Below are positions 9,035 through 17,647 of a stretch of DNA of 64,000 nt, piece after piece. The DNA is taken from NCBI RefSeq assembly GCF_041053105.1, contig NZ_CP163444.1, forward strand, positions 186,001-250,000, in the 5' to 3' direction. The DNA is from Streptomyces sp. R44 (lineage in GTDB: Bacteria; Actinomycetota; Actinomycetes; Streptomycetales; Streptomycetaceae). The notes beneath the pieces were generated by a model. That model saw nothing but the letters and a program-made list of their open reading frames with translations. It searched no databases and was not told where the DNA came from. The stretch's first letter is position 1, and each line of letters starts with the position of its first letter. A program made the translations under genes and the position numbers.

Positions 9035-9204
9035 CGAAACCTCCGGTCACGCTGGGCGCGCACACGCCGTCCGTGCGCCCTGCGTCTTCACCGTAGTCCC
9101 GATGCTCCGGGCGTTCCTGCCGTACTCGCGCGGGCGGTCTCCGAGGTCGTCTCCAGCGGCCTCCGAAGTCGTCCCCGGTGGCCTCCGAGGTCGTCCTCGC
9201 GGCC

Positions 9205-10065
9205 TCACTCGACGGGGACCGTGATCACCGGGCAGTGGGCACGGTGCAGCAGACCGTGGACGACCGAGCCGACGCGCATCCCCCGGTATCCGCCGCCGCC
9301 CCGGCGACCCACGACCACGGCCAGCGCGTGCGCGGCAGCGTCCGCGAGCGTCTCGACGGGCGAGCCGATCAGCACCTCGTGGCTGAGCCGGACGTCCGGA
9401 TACGTCTCCGCCCAGCCCGCGGTCGTCTCGTACAGAAGCCGCCGCTCGGCCTGGAAGAGCATGTCGCCCCTACGCAGCGTGAAGACGGGCGGCTGCCAGA
9501 CGGCGACGGCCCGGAGCGCGCAGTGCCGGAGATCCGCCTCCTCGAAGGCCAGGGCCAGCGCCGCCCCGGCGGACTCGCTGCCGTCGACGCCGACGACGAG
9601 GTACGGCGGGTCCTGGGTGACGTGCTCGGCGTCGCCCACGACGACGACCGGGCACCGTGTCTGCGCCGTGACCGGCACGACGAGGGAGCCGGCACTCAGG
9701 AACTCCTCGGTGCGGCTGAGGTGGCGGGAGCCGAGCACCATCAGGGCGGCCTCGCGCGTCAGGCCGGCCAGCACCTGCGCCCGGAACCCCTGGAGGAGCC
9801 CGGTGGTCATCTCCACGTCCGGCTGCCGGGCCCGCACCCATGCCCCGGCGGTACGCAGGGCTTCCTCGCCCGCCGTCGTCCTGGCCCGGTGGCGGGCGGC
9901 GGTGTCGGCGTTCCGGGGGTGGTGCGGCGGCGGTACGGCGACCACGAGGCGCAGGGCGAGGCGGCGTCGGTGTGCCTCCTCGGCGGCCCAGGCGAGCGCG
10001 AGGTACCCGTGTCGGTCCGGGTCGACGCCGACGACGATCCCTCGGCGTTCCGTCGTGGCGGTCAT
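9205..10065 (-). CDS. Universal stress protein, two UspA domains
   Basis: 286 residues with tandem UspA folds. The first begins RRGIVVGVDPDRHGYLAL and ends at VTAQTRCPVVVVGD; the second begins YLVVGVDGSESAGAALALAF and ends with VVGRRGGGGYRGMRVGSV followed by HCPVITVP. The G-2x-G-9x-G(S/T) nucleotide-binding motif is recognisable in the second domain. Its ATG overlaps the stop of the upstream USP gene (ATGA), so the two are translationally coupled. Double-domain USPs are typical members of hypoxia/dormancy regulons, which fits the adjacent DosS-like kinase. Confidence 0.9.
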   Translation of the reverse strand: MTATTERRGIVVGVDPDRHGYLALAWAAEEAHRRRLALRLVVAVPPPHHPRNADTAARHRARTTAGEEALRTAGAWVRARQPDVEMTTGLLQGFRAQVLAGLTREAALMVLGSRHLSRTEEFLSAGSLVVPVTAQTRCPVVVVGDAEHVTQDPPYLVVGVDGSESAGAALALAFEEADLRHCALRAVAVWQPPVFTLRRGDMLFQAERRLLYETTAGWAETYPDVRLSHEVLIGSPVETLADAAAHALAVVVGRRGGGGYRGMRVGSVVHGLLHRAHCPVITVPVE

Positions 10066-10970
10066 GCGGTGCTCCCGTGACCGGGTCCGCCCCTGGGAAT
10101 GAGCTCCACCGGGCAGTGGGCGTGTTGCAGCAGGCCGAGCGTGGTCCTGCCGAGGGTCGGGCCGAGGTAGCCGGGTGCCCGGCGCCCGCCGACGACCAGC
10201 AGGTCGGCGTGGCGGGAGGCCTCGACGAGCACACCGGGCACGCTGTGGTTCTTCTCGCCCTCGGTGAACAGCGCGAGTTCCGGGAACTCGTCCCCGAGAA
10301 GCTCGGCCACATCGGACAAGGCATGCACATGGAGGGAGGCGGCACCCTCAGCGGTCCTGTTCGGCCGTGTGTCCCGGACCACGGCGTACGGGGTGGTACG
10401 CCACACGTGCAGAAGTCGCAGCGGCACCTTGCGCAGCAGGGCCTCGTACGCAGCCACGCGGGCCACGCCCAGGTCGTCCCCGTCCCGGACCGCGGCGAGC
10501 ACGGCGCCCGCCTCGACGAGGTCGGTGGCGGCTGCACGTACAACGACGACCGGGGTGGTGGCCGCGGCCGTGACCCGGAGGGCGACCGCACCGAAGGCGA
10601 GGGTGGGAAATCCGCCGAGGCCCCGGTGGCCGACGACGATCGTGCCACTCGGCGCGGCGGCGTCGCGCAGGGCGTCCGGGGCGGGGCGCCCGCTGAGTTC
10701 CGTGACGACGGGCAACGCGGGGTACTCCGCGGTCAGCGCGTCGGCGGTCCGGTGGAGCACGTCCCGGCCGCTCTGCCGCGCACGGTCGCGCTCCGCCGGC
10801 GAGAGGAAGAAGGATGCGGCCGCGGTGTCCGTGGCGTGGAGGAGACAGACGCCGATGCCGCGCAGCGTCGCTTCCCGCGCCGCCCACATCGCCGCCGTAC
10901 GCGCGGTCGGCGATCCGTCCACACCGACGACGACCCTGCCGGGGCCGAGGCGGTCCGTGGTTCCGTCCAT
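10062..10970 (-). CDS. Universal stress protein, two UspA domains (first gene of the pair)
   Basis: 302 residues from the ATG at 10970, with GGCGAGGAGGAG directly upstream. The first UspA domain (RVVVGVDGSPTARTAAMWAA ... IVVGHRGLGGFPTLAFGAVA) keeps the G-2x-G-9x-G(S/A) ATP-binding signature. The second (VLVEASRHADLLVVGGRRAP ... HAHCPVELIPR) is degenerate at the start. It forms a two-gene operon with the downstream USP (4-base overlap). The 437-bp region upstream holds strong palindromes and is shared with the divergent Acg-type nitroreductase, so these genes are probably co-regulated. Confidence 0.9.
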   Translation of the reverse strand: MDGTTDRLGPGRVVVGVDGSPTARTAAMWAAREATLRGIGVCLLHATDTAAASFFLSPAERDRARQSGRDVLHRTADALTAEYPALPVVTELSGRPAPDALRDAAAPSGTIVVGHRGLGGFPTLAFGAVALRVTAAATTPVVVVRAAATDLVEAGAVLAAVRDGDDLGVARVAAYEALLRKVPLRLLHVWRTTPYAVVRDTRPNRTAEGAASLHVHALSDVAELLGDEFPELALFTEGEKNHSVPGVLVEASRHADLLVVGGRRAPGYLGPTLGRTTLGLLQHAHCPVELIPRGGPGHGSTA

Positions 10971-11407
10971 GGCTCCTCCTCGCCCGACTTCCCCGGACCC
11001 ATGCGGGTCCGGGGCCTGCTCCCACCGTCCCACCGGGGCGGCCGGGGGCCGGAGGGCCGTTGGGGACAGGGCGGGGCCCTGTCGGTCCGTGACAGGGGAC
11101 CGTTCGGCCCTCCCGGGGCGGCGTCGCGCGCCGGACAGTGGTGGCATCGGGCCGGGCCGGTGCCCGACAGCTCGGCAGCTCGGAAGCTCGGACGCCCCGC
11201 CGCTCGGACGCCCGGACGCCCGGACGCCGGGACGCTCGGACGCTCGGACGGGAGGTGCGGTGATCACGACCGCGAGACACGGCGCCTCATCCGCCCTACG
11301 GCACCGCGCGCACCGCGCGCACCGCGCGCACGATCGCTTCCGGTGCGCGACCCCGGCGCCACGCGAAGGAACAGCCACAGAGCCGTACCGCACAGACAGG
11401 ACGAACC
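10971..11407. promoter_or_regulatory. Divergent control region of the USP operon and the nitroreductase
   Basis: A perfect 8-3-8 palindrome, GACAGGGC-ggg-GCCCTGTC, lies at 11065-11083, immediately followed by CGGTCC-N8-GGACCG at 11083-11102. GGGAC...GTCC-type palindromes are the kind bound by DosR/DevR proteins, but an exact match to a published box cannot be claimed. Further right come a run of 8-9-base GCTCGGACG/CCCGGACG repeats (11169-11251) and three exact CACCGCGCG units (11302-11328). Confidence 0.5.
11169..11251. repeat. Short degenerate tandem repeats (GCTCGGACG / CCCGGACG)
   Basis: About nine 8-9-base units of gctcggacg or cccggacg type run through this intergenic stretch upstream of the nitroreductase. 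They are noncoding in any supported frame. A second small tandem block, CACCGCGCG x3, lies at 11302-11328. Confidence 0.6.
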
Positions 11408-12412
11408 GTGTCCACCACCACCTCCCCCTCCCCCTCCTCGTTCCGAACGCTCGTGACGTCGCTGATCGAGGACGCCGTCACCGCCCCGTCGATGCACAAC
11501 GCGCAGCCGTGGAGGTTCGTCCACCGCACCGCCACCGGCACCGTCGAGTTGCACGGGGACCCCTCGCGCGACCTGCCCCGTGGCGACCCGGTTCGCCGCG
11601 CCCTCCATCTCGGCTGCGGGGCCGCTCTGTTCGGCCTGCGGGTCGCCGCCGCACACCGCGGTCGCCACGCCGTGGTCCGGCTGCTGCCCGACCCGGCCGA
11701 TCCGTGGCATCTCGCCGACGTCCGCCTTACCGAAGCGGTCGCCGACTCCGACGAGCTGAGCGTCCTCCGTCCGGCGCTCCGGGAGCGGCACACCAGCCGG
11801 TTCCCCTTCACCGAGGAGCGCATTCCGCCCGAGATCCTCGACGGGCTCCGTTCCGCGGCCTTCCTGGAGGGCTGCCGCCTCGTCGTGCCGGGCGCCTGGC
11901 ACACCGACACCGTGCTGGAACTCGTCCACGACTCGGAGCGTTTCGAGTCCGCGGACGCCGCGGTCAGGAAGGAGATCGCCGCCTGGATCCGTACGGGGAC
12001 GGAGGACGAGGGTTCCTTGACCGAAGGCATCCCCGCGTACGCCGTCGGGCCTCGGCAGTACGACGTCACCTCGCCGGTACGGGATTTCGATGCCCATGGA
12101 CTCCTCCCCGGCCGGGTGTCGGCACGCTTCGAGAAGAGTCCCCAGATCGCGCTGCTCTGCACGGTCGAGGACACCCCGAAGGACTGGCTCACGGCGGGTC
12201 AGGCCATGCACCGGGTCCTGCTGCAGGCCACCCTCGACGGCCTGTCCACGTCCCCCGTCTCTCAGCCCCTCGAATGGCCTGAACTCCGCTCGATGGCGCG
12301 CGACCCGGGATCCACCACGGGATACGTCCACATGGTCATCCGCCTGGGCTACGGTCCCCGCGGCCGCGCCACGCCACGCCGACCGGTCTCCGAGGTGCTG
12401 ACCTTCGCCTGA
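11408..12412 (+). CDS. Acg-family FMN-binding nitroreductase-like protein
   Basis: 334 residues. The N-terminal helix and FMN region LVTSLIEDAVTAPSMHNAQP-WRF is the signature of the Acg family (mycobacterial Rv2032 and relatives), a nitroreductase fold that in mycobacteria sequesters FMN and belongs to the DosR dormancy regulon. HLGCGAALFGLRVAAAH and RERHTSRFPFTEERIPPEIL are also typical, and the C-terminus has VSQPLEWPELR and YVHMVIRLGYG. The GTG at 11408 follows GAACC; the ribosome-binding site is weak. It is divergent from a USP operon, consistent with one shared stress/hypoxia response. Confidence 0.85.
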   Translation: MSTTTSPSPSSFRTLVTSLIEDAVTAPSMHNAQPWRFVHRTATGTVELHGDPSRDLPRGDPVRRALHLGCGAALFGLRVAAAHRGRHAVVRLLPDPADPWHLADVRLTEAVADSDELSVLRPALRERHTSRFPFTEERIPPEILDGLRSAAFLEGCRLVVPGAWHTDTVLELVHDSERFESADAAVRKEIAAWIRTGTEDEGSLTEGIPAYAVGPRQYDVTSPVRDFDAHGLLPGRVSARFEKSPQIALLCTVEDTPKDWLTAGQAMHRVLLQATLDGLSTSPVSQPLEWPELRSMARDPGSTTGYVHMVIRLGYGPRGRATPRRPVSEVLTFA

Positions 12413-12609
12413 GTCCGACGGGCGTGAATCGGCCCGCCATCGCGGATCGCAGCCGGCCGCATCAGGGCCGGCTTCGAGCCTGTCGCCGACCGGCCGGGGA
12501 TCGGAATCCGGCCTTCTTCGATCCGGAGGAAGTTCCGTGAACCACATCGTGGGACTCGTCGTTGTACTGGTGGGGCAACGTTCCGTGACCGTACAAGGGG
12601 TTTCTGTTG

Positions 12610-13407
12610 ATGAATCTCGCGGAGTCGACCGAGTCGATGGAGCAGCTGGCCGTGGCGTGGCGGGCCATGGTGCTCGACCGGGATCCGGAGGCGGACGTCC
12701 GTGATCTTCCGGGTATCGCCGTGCGCTGGGCCGACTGCCGGTTCGCGTTCTGGAACTGCCTGACGCTGACCGAGGTCGGCGCCGACGCGGAGCTGCTGGA
12801 GCGGCGCCTGCACCAGGCCGCGGAGATCATGCGTTCCAAGGAGCGGCCCGGCTTCCTGTGGCTCTTCGAGGACCTGCTCGACGACCGTGCCCGGGACGCG
12901 CTGGAGGCTGCGGCCGAAAGGGCGGGGCTCGAACACGCCTTTCCCGGCACCGGGATGGCGGGAGATCTCCTCCCCGTTCCCGAGCCCACCCACCCCGACC
13001 TGACCTTCGTACGGGTGGCAACCGACGAACAGCTGCGCGCCTTCGCGGACCTCAACTCCCTTGCGTACGGCTTTCCGTTGGAGGACGGCCGCGACGGGCT
13101 CGTCGGCTCCACGCTGTGGAAGGAGGGGGTGCACGCCTATCTGGGGATGCGGGGCGATGTCCCGGTGACCTGCGCCGGGACGGTGGAGGCGGACGGCCGT
13201 CTGTTCGTGGTGCTCGTCGCGACCCATCCGGAGTGGGAGCGGAGGGGCTACGGCGAGGCGGTGACGCGGAAGGCGTTGTACGAGGGTGGGCAGGCCACGG
13301 GTCTCACTCGCGCCACGCTGCACGCGACAGTCGCCGGAGCGCCGGTGTACCCGCGCATCGGCTTCAAGCCGAACTCGCCCATGAGCTTCTTCGCCCTGAA
13401 GGGCTGA
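12610..13407 (+). CDS. GNAT family N-acetyltransferase
   Basis: 265 residues. The C-terminal half carries the GNAT fold: LFVVLVATHPEWERRGYGEA is motif A with the acetyl-CoA-binding R/Q-x-x-G-x-G/A loop, followed by LHATVAGAPVYPRIGFKP (motif B region). The N-terminal 120 residues look like the degenerate first GNAT-like domain often found in such proteins. The ATG at 12610 is preferred because AAGGGG sits nine bases before it; a TTG one codon upstream is possible. It lies 197 bp after the nitroreductase in the same direction. The acceptor substrate is unknown. Confidence 0.8.
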   Translation: MNLAESTESMEQLAVAWRAMVLDRDPEADVRDLPGIAVRWADCRFAFWNCLTLTEVGADAELLERRLHQAAEIMRSKERPGFLWLFEDLLDDRARDALEAAAERAGLEHAFPGTGMAGDLLPVPEPTHPDLTFVRVATDEQLRAFADLNSLAYGFPLEDGRDGLVGSTLWKEGVHAYLGMRGDVPVTCAGTVEADGRLFVVLVATHPEWERRGYGEAVTRKALYEGGQATGLTRATLHATVAGAPVYPRIGFKPNSPMSFFALKG

Positions 13408-13465
13408 CCACACCGGGCCTCGGTCGCCACGCGCAGAGAGCCGGGCCGACCGCACCCCACGACAA

Positions 13466-13500
13466 CGGCCCACGCGACCGCATCCAGGTCACGTGGGCCG
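13466..13500. terminator. Strong hairpin after the acetyltransferase
   Basis: CGGCCCACG-c-GACC (13466-13479) pairs with GGTC-a-CGTGGGCCG (13487-13500), 14-base arms with one mismatch and a 7-base loop, 59 bp past the stop. Confidence 0.6.
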
Positions 13501-13694
13501 ACGTCAAGGGCTCGGCGCGCCAGGGACTGTGCTTGACACGATGGCTTCAGAGGTTCGGCTGTGATCGGGCCATCGTCGGCGGCGGACCGGATCGGCCGGC
13601 CTCGGCGGCGGCTCGATCCGGTCCCCGTCGCATCAGTGACCACTCATCGGACGGACACATCGATGCACCGACCAACTGATCCTCGTGGCACGCT

Positions 13695-14096
13695 CTAGCC
13701 CCAGGTTCGGACCGAGGAAATCGAGTCGTTGTACGGGTAGTTGAGGACGTTCCACGTGTAGTTGTTCTGGAAGACGCCCTGGATGCCCTGGAAGTTGTTG
13801 TCGTTCCACGTGTAGAGCGTCTTGGCGTTCTGGATGGAGATCGAGGAGATCCTGTCCTGGAGCGCCGCCGTCCCGGAGCTCGAGTTGATGTCCTTGCCCA
13901 TGTCGGTGACGTACGGGGCGTTGTCCGTCGTCCAGTAGTGGCACGTGTTGAGGTAGTTGTTGACGCAGAGCTGTGTCCCGTTCGGAATCGCCGTCGCGGC
14001 GGAGGCGGGAGTCGCCAGCAGGAGCGTGGCGAGGCTGGCGACAGAGGCCGCCACGCCGAGGGCAGACAGAGCATTCGACTTCTTGAGTACGCGCAT
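13695..14096 (-). CDS. Secreted peptidase-inhibitor I36 / beta-gamma-crystallin-like protein
   Basis: 133 residues from the ATG at 14096 with GAAGGAC upstream. A Sec signal peptide is clear: MRVLKKSNALSALG, then a hydrophobic core and a TPASAA cleavage site near residue 33. The mature ~100 residues begin with CVNNYLNTCHYWTTDNAPYV (two Cys) and contain aromatic/Asn-rich repeats (LYTWNDNNFQGIQGVFQNNY and NVLNYPYNDSISSVRTW) typical of the small crystallin-fold inhibitors secreted by Streptomyces. It probably acts outside the cell as a protease inhibitor. The Asn-rich content is much higher than in neighbouring genes. Confidence 0.72.
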   Translation of the reverse strand: MRVLKKSNALSALGVAASVASLATLLLATPASAATAIPNGTQLCVNNYLNTCHYWTTDNAPYVTDMGKDINSSSGTAALQDRISSISIQNAKTLYTWNDNNFQGIQGVFQNNYTWNVLNYPYNDSISSVRTWG

Positions 14097-14218
14097 GAAC
14101 CGGTCCTTCGAGTTGATGGAAGTTCCCTGACTTGAGACACGTATGTCGGCCGGCCCCGGATGGGTTGACTCATCCCTGGAGCGTTTTGGACTGGATTCAG
14201 CTACCTGCCCGGGCCCGC

Positions 14219-15334
14219 TCATTTCCTTTCGGTGCGGTCTGATGAGCGCCCCGCCAGGGCGGTGCGCCACGCATCGGACAGCGCGATCTTCTTGAGCTCG
14301 TCGATTCCCAGAGCGGGTTCCCTGCGGGTTCCGGGGAGCCGGTAAGCCCTCGTGTTGAGTTCGTTGACGGCGACGCGCAGGCCGTCGGGGCGCCAGATGT
14401 CGACCGACCACAGGACCGCCCCGTCGCCGCCCTTGTCCGGGTGGCCCCGTGTGACCTTCACGCGCACTCCGTCCGCTTCCGTGATCGCCCCTCGGAAGAC
14501 GCGCGTCAGCGCCTCGTCATCCGGTTCCCATTGCTGCACCGTGACCGCGACCAGGCACTTGCCTCGCCCGTCGTCCACCGTCAGATGCCCGTAGCCCGGC
14601 GCTCCCCCTCTGTCCGCCGTCCGCAGGTGTCCGGGAAGGTTCTGACTGATGACGTCCGTGACCTCGGCCGCGGGGAGGTACTGGAAGGACGGCATCGAGG
14701 TGGAGCCACGGGGAGGGGCCGGTACGGCGGCCAGGACGGGCTTCCATGCCGTCGACACGGCGATGTCGGTGAGCTGTCGCACGCTCAGGGGTGGAGTGGG
14801 CCGACTGGGGGTGGGGTTCCTGTCGCCTCTTGTGTTGGACGCCGCGACGGCGACCATGCCGCCGTCGCGGTCGGTGCGCACGGCTGTCCACCGTCGGCCG
14901 ACCGATGGCCTGGTCTCGTCGGCCGGGGACTCGTCGAGGATGAGCGTGGCACCGTCTTCGAGGTGGGTGAGAGTGCAGTGGCTGAAGGGGTGTTCGGACA
15001 GATCCGGGCACTGGGACAGTTGCGGGGGCAGGGGTAACGGGAATCGTCCCACCGAGGCCGACACCTGGCCGATTCCGTCGGCGTCCGCGTAGCTGAGGAC
15101 GGTCGGAGCGAGCGGGTCGTTCCCCCTTGCCTGGGCGTCGCGCACCACTGCGTCCTCCTCCTCGGGTAACAGGGTTCGGAGGACCTGGCTCACCGAGTGC
15201 GGGCTCGTTTCGGTCGGGGATGAAGGGGAGCAGCCGGCCGCGAAGACCATGCAGGCCAGCGGGGCGATCACTGCCGTGTACGGAGAAGCGCGCCGGCTCG
15301 GCGAGCCGGCGGCAGCTCGGGCGGACGTCCTCAT
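14219..15334 (-). CDS. Putative lipoprotein of unknown function
   Basis: 371 residues from the ATG at 15334, preceded by AAAGGCAG. The N-terminus has basic residues, a hydrophobic stretch (YTAVIAPLACMVFAAGC) and a lipobox-like AAGC, then a Ser/Pro/Thr spacer, so it is probably anchored on the outer face of the membrane. Two similar stretches, VRQLTDIAVSTAWKPVLA and IDELKKIALSDAWRTALA, suggest an internal duplication. I do not recognise the family. The open frame continues upstream of the start into the tail of a broken SDR gene, which is why automated callers may give too long a product. Confidence 0.72.
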   Translation of the reverse strand: MRTSARAAAGSPSRRASPYTAVIAPLACMVFAAGCSPSSPTETSPHSVSQVLRTLLPEEEDAVVRDAQARGNDPLAPTVLSYADADGIGQVSASVGRFPLPLPPQLSQCPDLSEHPFSHCTLTHLEDGATLILDESPADETRPSVGRRWTAVRTDRDGGMVAVAASNTRGDRNPTPSRPTPPLSVRQLTDIAVSTAWKPVLAAVPAPPRGSTSMPSFQYLPAAEVTDVISQNLPGHLRTADRGGAPGYGHLTVDDGRGKCLVAVTVQQWEPDDEALTRVFRGAITEADGVRVKVTRGHPDKGGDGAVLWSVDIWRPDGLRVAVNELNTRAYRLPGTRREPALGIDELKKIALSDAWRTALAGRSSDRTERK

Positions 15335-15762
15335 ACGGATCTGCCTTTCAGCGTGTGGGGCGACCGCGAGGGCGAAATGGGCGAGGTAGTTGGTGGAGAG
15401 CTGCATCTCCCATCCCTGCGCATCGACCTGACGGGCCGGAAGCATCATCAGGTCGGTGTTCAGGACGAGGCCGTCCAGGGGCCTGGTCCAGGCATCGCAG
15501 AAAGCTCGTACGAACGCCAGGTCGGCAAGGTCCAGCGCGACGGCCCGGGTTCCCGGGAAACCTCGACCGGTGGATCGGCTTCAGCGGGGTTGCGAGTGGC
15601 TACGGTCACCTGCGCCCCCGCGGCGGCGAGGGCACGAACCGTCTCGACGCCGAGGCCGGAGGATCCTCCCCTGACGATCAGCCGGCGCCCGCTCAGATCG
15701 ACTCCGTCGAGCACCTCGGTGGCGGTGGCGCGCCGTCCGAAAGGCGTGGTGGTCAGTGACAT
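15335..15762 (-). pseudogene. SDR oxidoreductase, frameshifted and missing its C-terminal half
   Basis: The ATG at 15762 (GGCAGAGG upstream) begins MSLTTTPFGRRATATEVLDG and continues VDLSGRRLIVRGGSSGLGVE, an SDR cofactor loop in which the usual TG is RG. At about 15545 the frame breaks, and the neighbouring frame continues VALDLADLAFVRAFCDAW, PLDGLVLNTDLMMLPARQ and WEMQLSTNYLAHFALAVA. This is the middle of a WW-oxidoreductase/retinol dehydrogenase-like SDR in which the NAG motif reads NTD. Homology ends at about 15350, before the catalytic Tyr-x-x-x-Lys, where a lipoprotein gene takes over. Frameshift, altered motifs and truncation all point to real decay. Confidence 0.75.
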
Positions 15763-15804
15763 ACCTCTGCCCGTCTTCAGAAGGGGTGGCGGGATCACCA
15801 TACA

Positions 15805-15867
15805 ACGTGTGCACACGTATTAGTACCGCGATGGCGTATGTGTGCATCGACATGTGCTGTCACATGT
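15805..15867. promoter_or_regulatory. Two perfect palindromes upstream of the broken SDR
   Basis: ACGTGTGCACACGT (15805-15818) is a perfect 14-bp palindrome. ACATGTG-ctgt-CACATGT (15850-15867) is a perfect 7-4-7 inverted repeat. Both lie upstream of the SDR remnant and are much more AT-rich than the surroundings. They look like operators whose regulator is no longer adjacent. Confidence 0.45.
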
Positions 15868-15963
15868 TCTGCGATCAGGGCCTGCGCGCTGAGCGCAGCG
15901 GAGGCGTCGTCAACATCTCCGGCGATCGCCCCCGTTCCGTCCCGCACGGAGGGCCGGGTGGGA

Positions 15964-17406
15964 TCAGACGGTGATGGTCTTGTATTCGGTGTAGGTACCG
16001 AGGCCGATCGCTCCGTACTCGCGGCCGATGCCGCTGGCCTTGAAGCCGCCGAACGGGCCGTCGAACGCGACGGAAGCGCCGTTGACGGTGACGGTGCCCG
16101 TGCGGATCCGGCGGGCGACCGCCAGGGCGTGTTCCTCGTCGGAGGACCAGACGCCGCCGGAGAGGCCGTACTCGGAGTCGTTGGCGATGCGGACGGCGTC
16201 GTCCTCGCCCTCGTACGCGATGACGACCAGGACCGGGCCGAAGATCTCCTCCTGTGCGATGCGCATCGCGTTGTCGACGTCGGCGAAGACGGTGGGGGTG
16301 ACGTAGTTGCCCTTCTCCAGCCCCTCGGGGATCTGCGGGCCGCCGGTGACCAGGCGGGCGCCCTCGTCGATGCCGAGCCGGATGTACTCGCGCACGCGCT
16401 CCTGCTGGTCGGGGCGGATCATCGGGCCGATGAAGGTGTCGGGGGCATCGGGGTGGCCGACCTTCAGCGACTCCACCATGCCCTTCAGTGCGGTCACGAC
16501 CTCCTCGTACCGACTGCGGGGGGCCAGGATCCTGGTCTGCGCGATGCACGACTCGCCGTTGTTGAGCAGGGATCCGAACTTCAGGCCCGCGACGGCCTTG
16601 TCGATGTCGGCGTCGGGCAGGATGACCGCGGCGGACTTGCCGCCCAGCTCCAGGCTGACACGCTTGAGCTGCTCCCCCGCGATGGCGGCGATGCGGCGGC
16701 CGGCCCGGGTCGAACCGGTGAAGGCGATCTTGTCGACCTCCTGATGGGAGATCAGGTACTCACTGGTCTCCCGGTCCGCGGGAAGGACGCTGATCACGCC
16801 CTCCGGGAGGCCGACCTGCTCCAGCAGCTCGGCGAGGAAGCCCATGCTCAGCGAGTTCTCGGGGGACACCTTGAGGACCACGGAGTTGCCGGCGAGCAGA
16901 GCAGGGATGATCTTCGAGGTCGCCGAGGAGAACGGCGAGTTCCACGGGATCACCGCGGCCACGACACCGACCGCCTCGCGGCGCACCACGTTGCGCACCG
17001 TTGAGGTGGGGTCGGAGGGCGTCAGCGTCTCCTCCCAGGCGAACTCCTGTGCCGCCTTGAGGTAGGCGTTCGCCTGTCGGGTGAGCCCGGGCTGTCCGGC
17101 GCGGGTGAACCATCCCGCCGACCCGTTCTCCAGCGAGATCAGCTGCGCGATCCTCTCCGCGTTCTTCTCGCGCAGTGCGTTGAACCTCCGCAGGACGGTG
17201 ATCCGCTCCGCCGGCGGGGTCAGCGACCACTCCCCCGCCTCGAAGGACGCCCGTGCCGCGGCGACCGCGCGGTCGATGTCCGCCGGGCGTGCCTGAGCGG
17301 CGCGCCCGACCACCGACCTGTCGTGCGGCGAGGCGATGTCCAGCAGCTCCGGGTCACTCGGCTCCACCCAGGAACCCCCGATGAAAAGCCGGTCGTAGGT
17401 GATCAT
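15964..17406 (-). CDS. Aldehyde dehydrogenase (NAD+-dependent family)
   Basis: 480 residues, the usual size. The family landmarks are VGVVAAVIPWNSPFSSATSK (cofactor loop with PWN), AFTGSTRAGRRIA (G-S-T), the general base in VSLELGGKSAAVI (near residue 256) and the nucleophile in NNGESCIAQTRILAP (Cys near 290), plus EEIFGPVL and FGGFKASGIGREYG at the C-terminus. It oxidises an aldehyde to a carboxylate; the substrate is not determined. It is divergent from a TetR gene with a 26-bp palindrome just upstream of its start, so it is probably induced by its substrate or a related aldehyde. Confidence 0.9.
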   Translation of the reverse strand: MITYDRLFIGGSWVEPSDPELLDIASPHDRSVVGRAAQARPADIDRAVAAARASFEAGEWSLTPPAERITVLRRFNALREKNAERIAQLISLENGSAGWFTRAGQPGLTRQANAYLKAAQEFAWEETLTPSDPTSTVRNVVRREAVGVVAAVIPWNSPFSSATSKIIPALLAGNSVVLKVSPENSLSMGFLAELLEQVGLPEGVISVLPADRETSEYLISHQEVDKIAFTGSTRAGRRIAAIAGEQLKRVSLELGGKSAAVILPDADIDKAVAGLKFGSLLNNGESCIAQTRILAPRSRYEEVVTALKGMVESLKVGHPDAPDTFIGPMIRPDQQERVREYIRLGIDEGARLVTGGPQIPEGLEKGNYVTPTVFADVDNAMRIAQEEIFGPVLVVIAYEGEDDAVRIANDSEYGLSGGVWSSDEEHALAVARRIRTGTVTVNGASVAFDGPFGGFKASGIGREYGAIGLGTYTEYKTITV

Positions 17407-17589
17407 GCGTTTTCTCTCCTCCGGTGATCGGTCGTGGCGTGCTGTGTGGCTGTGTGGGGGTCGAGTGGAGTGGAGACGATCGTCCGGTCAGGACCCGCGA
17501 GGCCAAGGCGCTCATCGCGGCGGCCGCCCCGCCTGCCCGAAGGGATGCGAACCGCGGTGATCTCCACATCGCAGTTGCCCCTCCTCAAC

Positions 17590-17615
17590 TAACTGCCACA
17601 TTAATGTAGCAGTTA
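17590..17615. promoter_or_regulatory. 26-bp near-perfect palindrome, TetR operator
   Basis: TAACTGCCACATT (17590-17602) and AATGTAGCAGTTA (17603-17615) are inverse complements except for one base pair. The site lies between the divergent aldehyde dehydrogenase and TetR genes, 33 bp before the TetR ATG. It is strikingly AT-rich for this genome and is the obvious binding site for the adjacent TetR. Confidence 0.75.
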
Positions 17616-17647
17616 TTGGATGCTTCTCAACATTTCAGTGGCTCTAG

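Noticed and set aside
7529..10102. An 857-residue open frame antisense to the GAF kinase and USP genes
   Set aside because: High-GC shadow frame: Arg/Pro/Gly/Ala-rich with no domain, and the opposite strand encodes clear proteins.
11065..11110. A definite DosR/DevR box
   Set aside because: GGGAC/GTCC-type palindromes are present but I could not match a published consensus well enough; kept only as a candidate control region.
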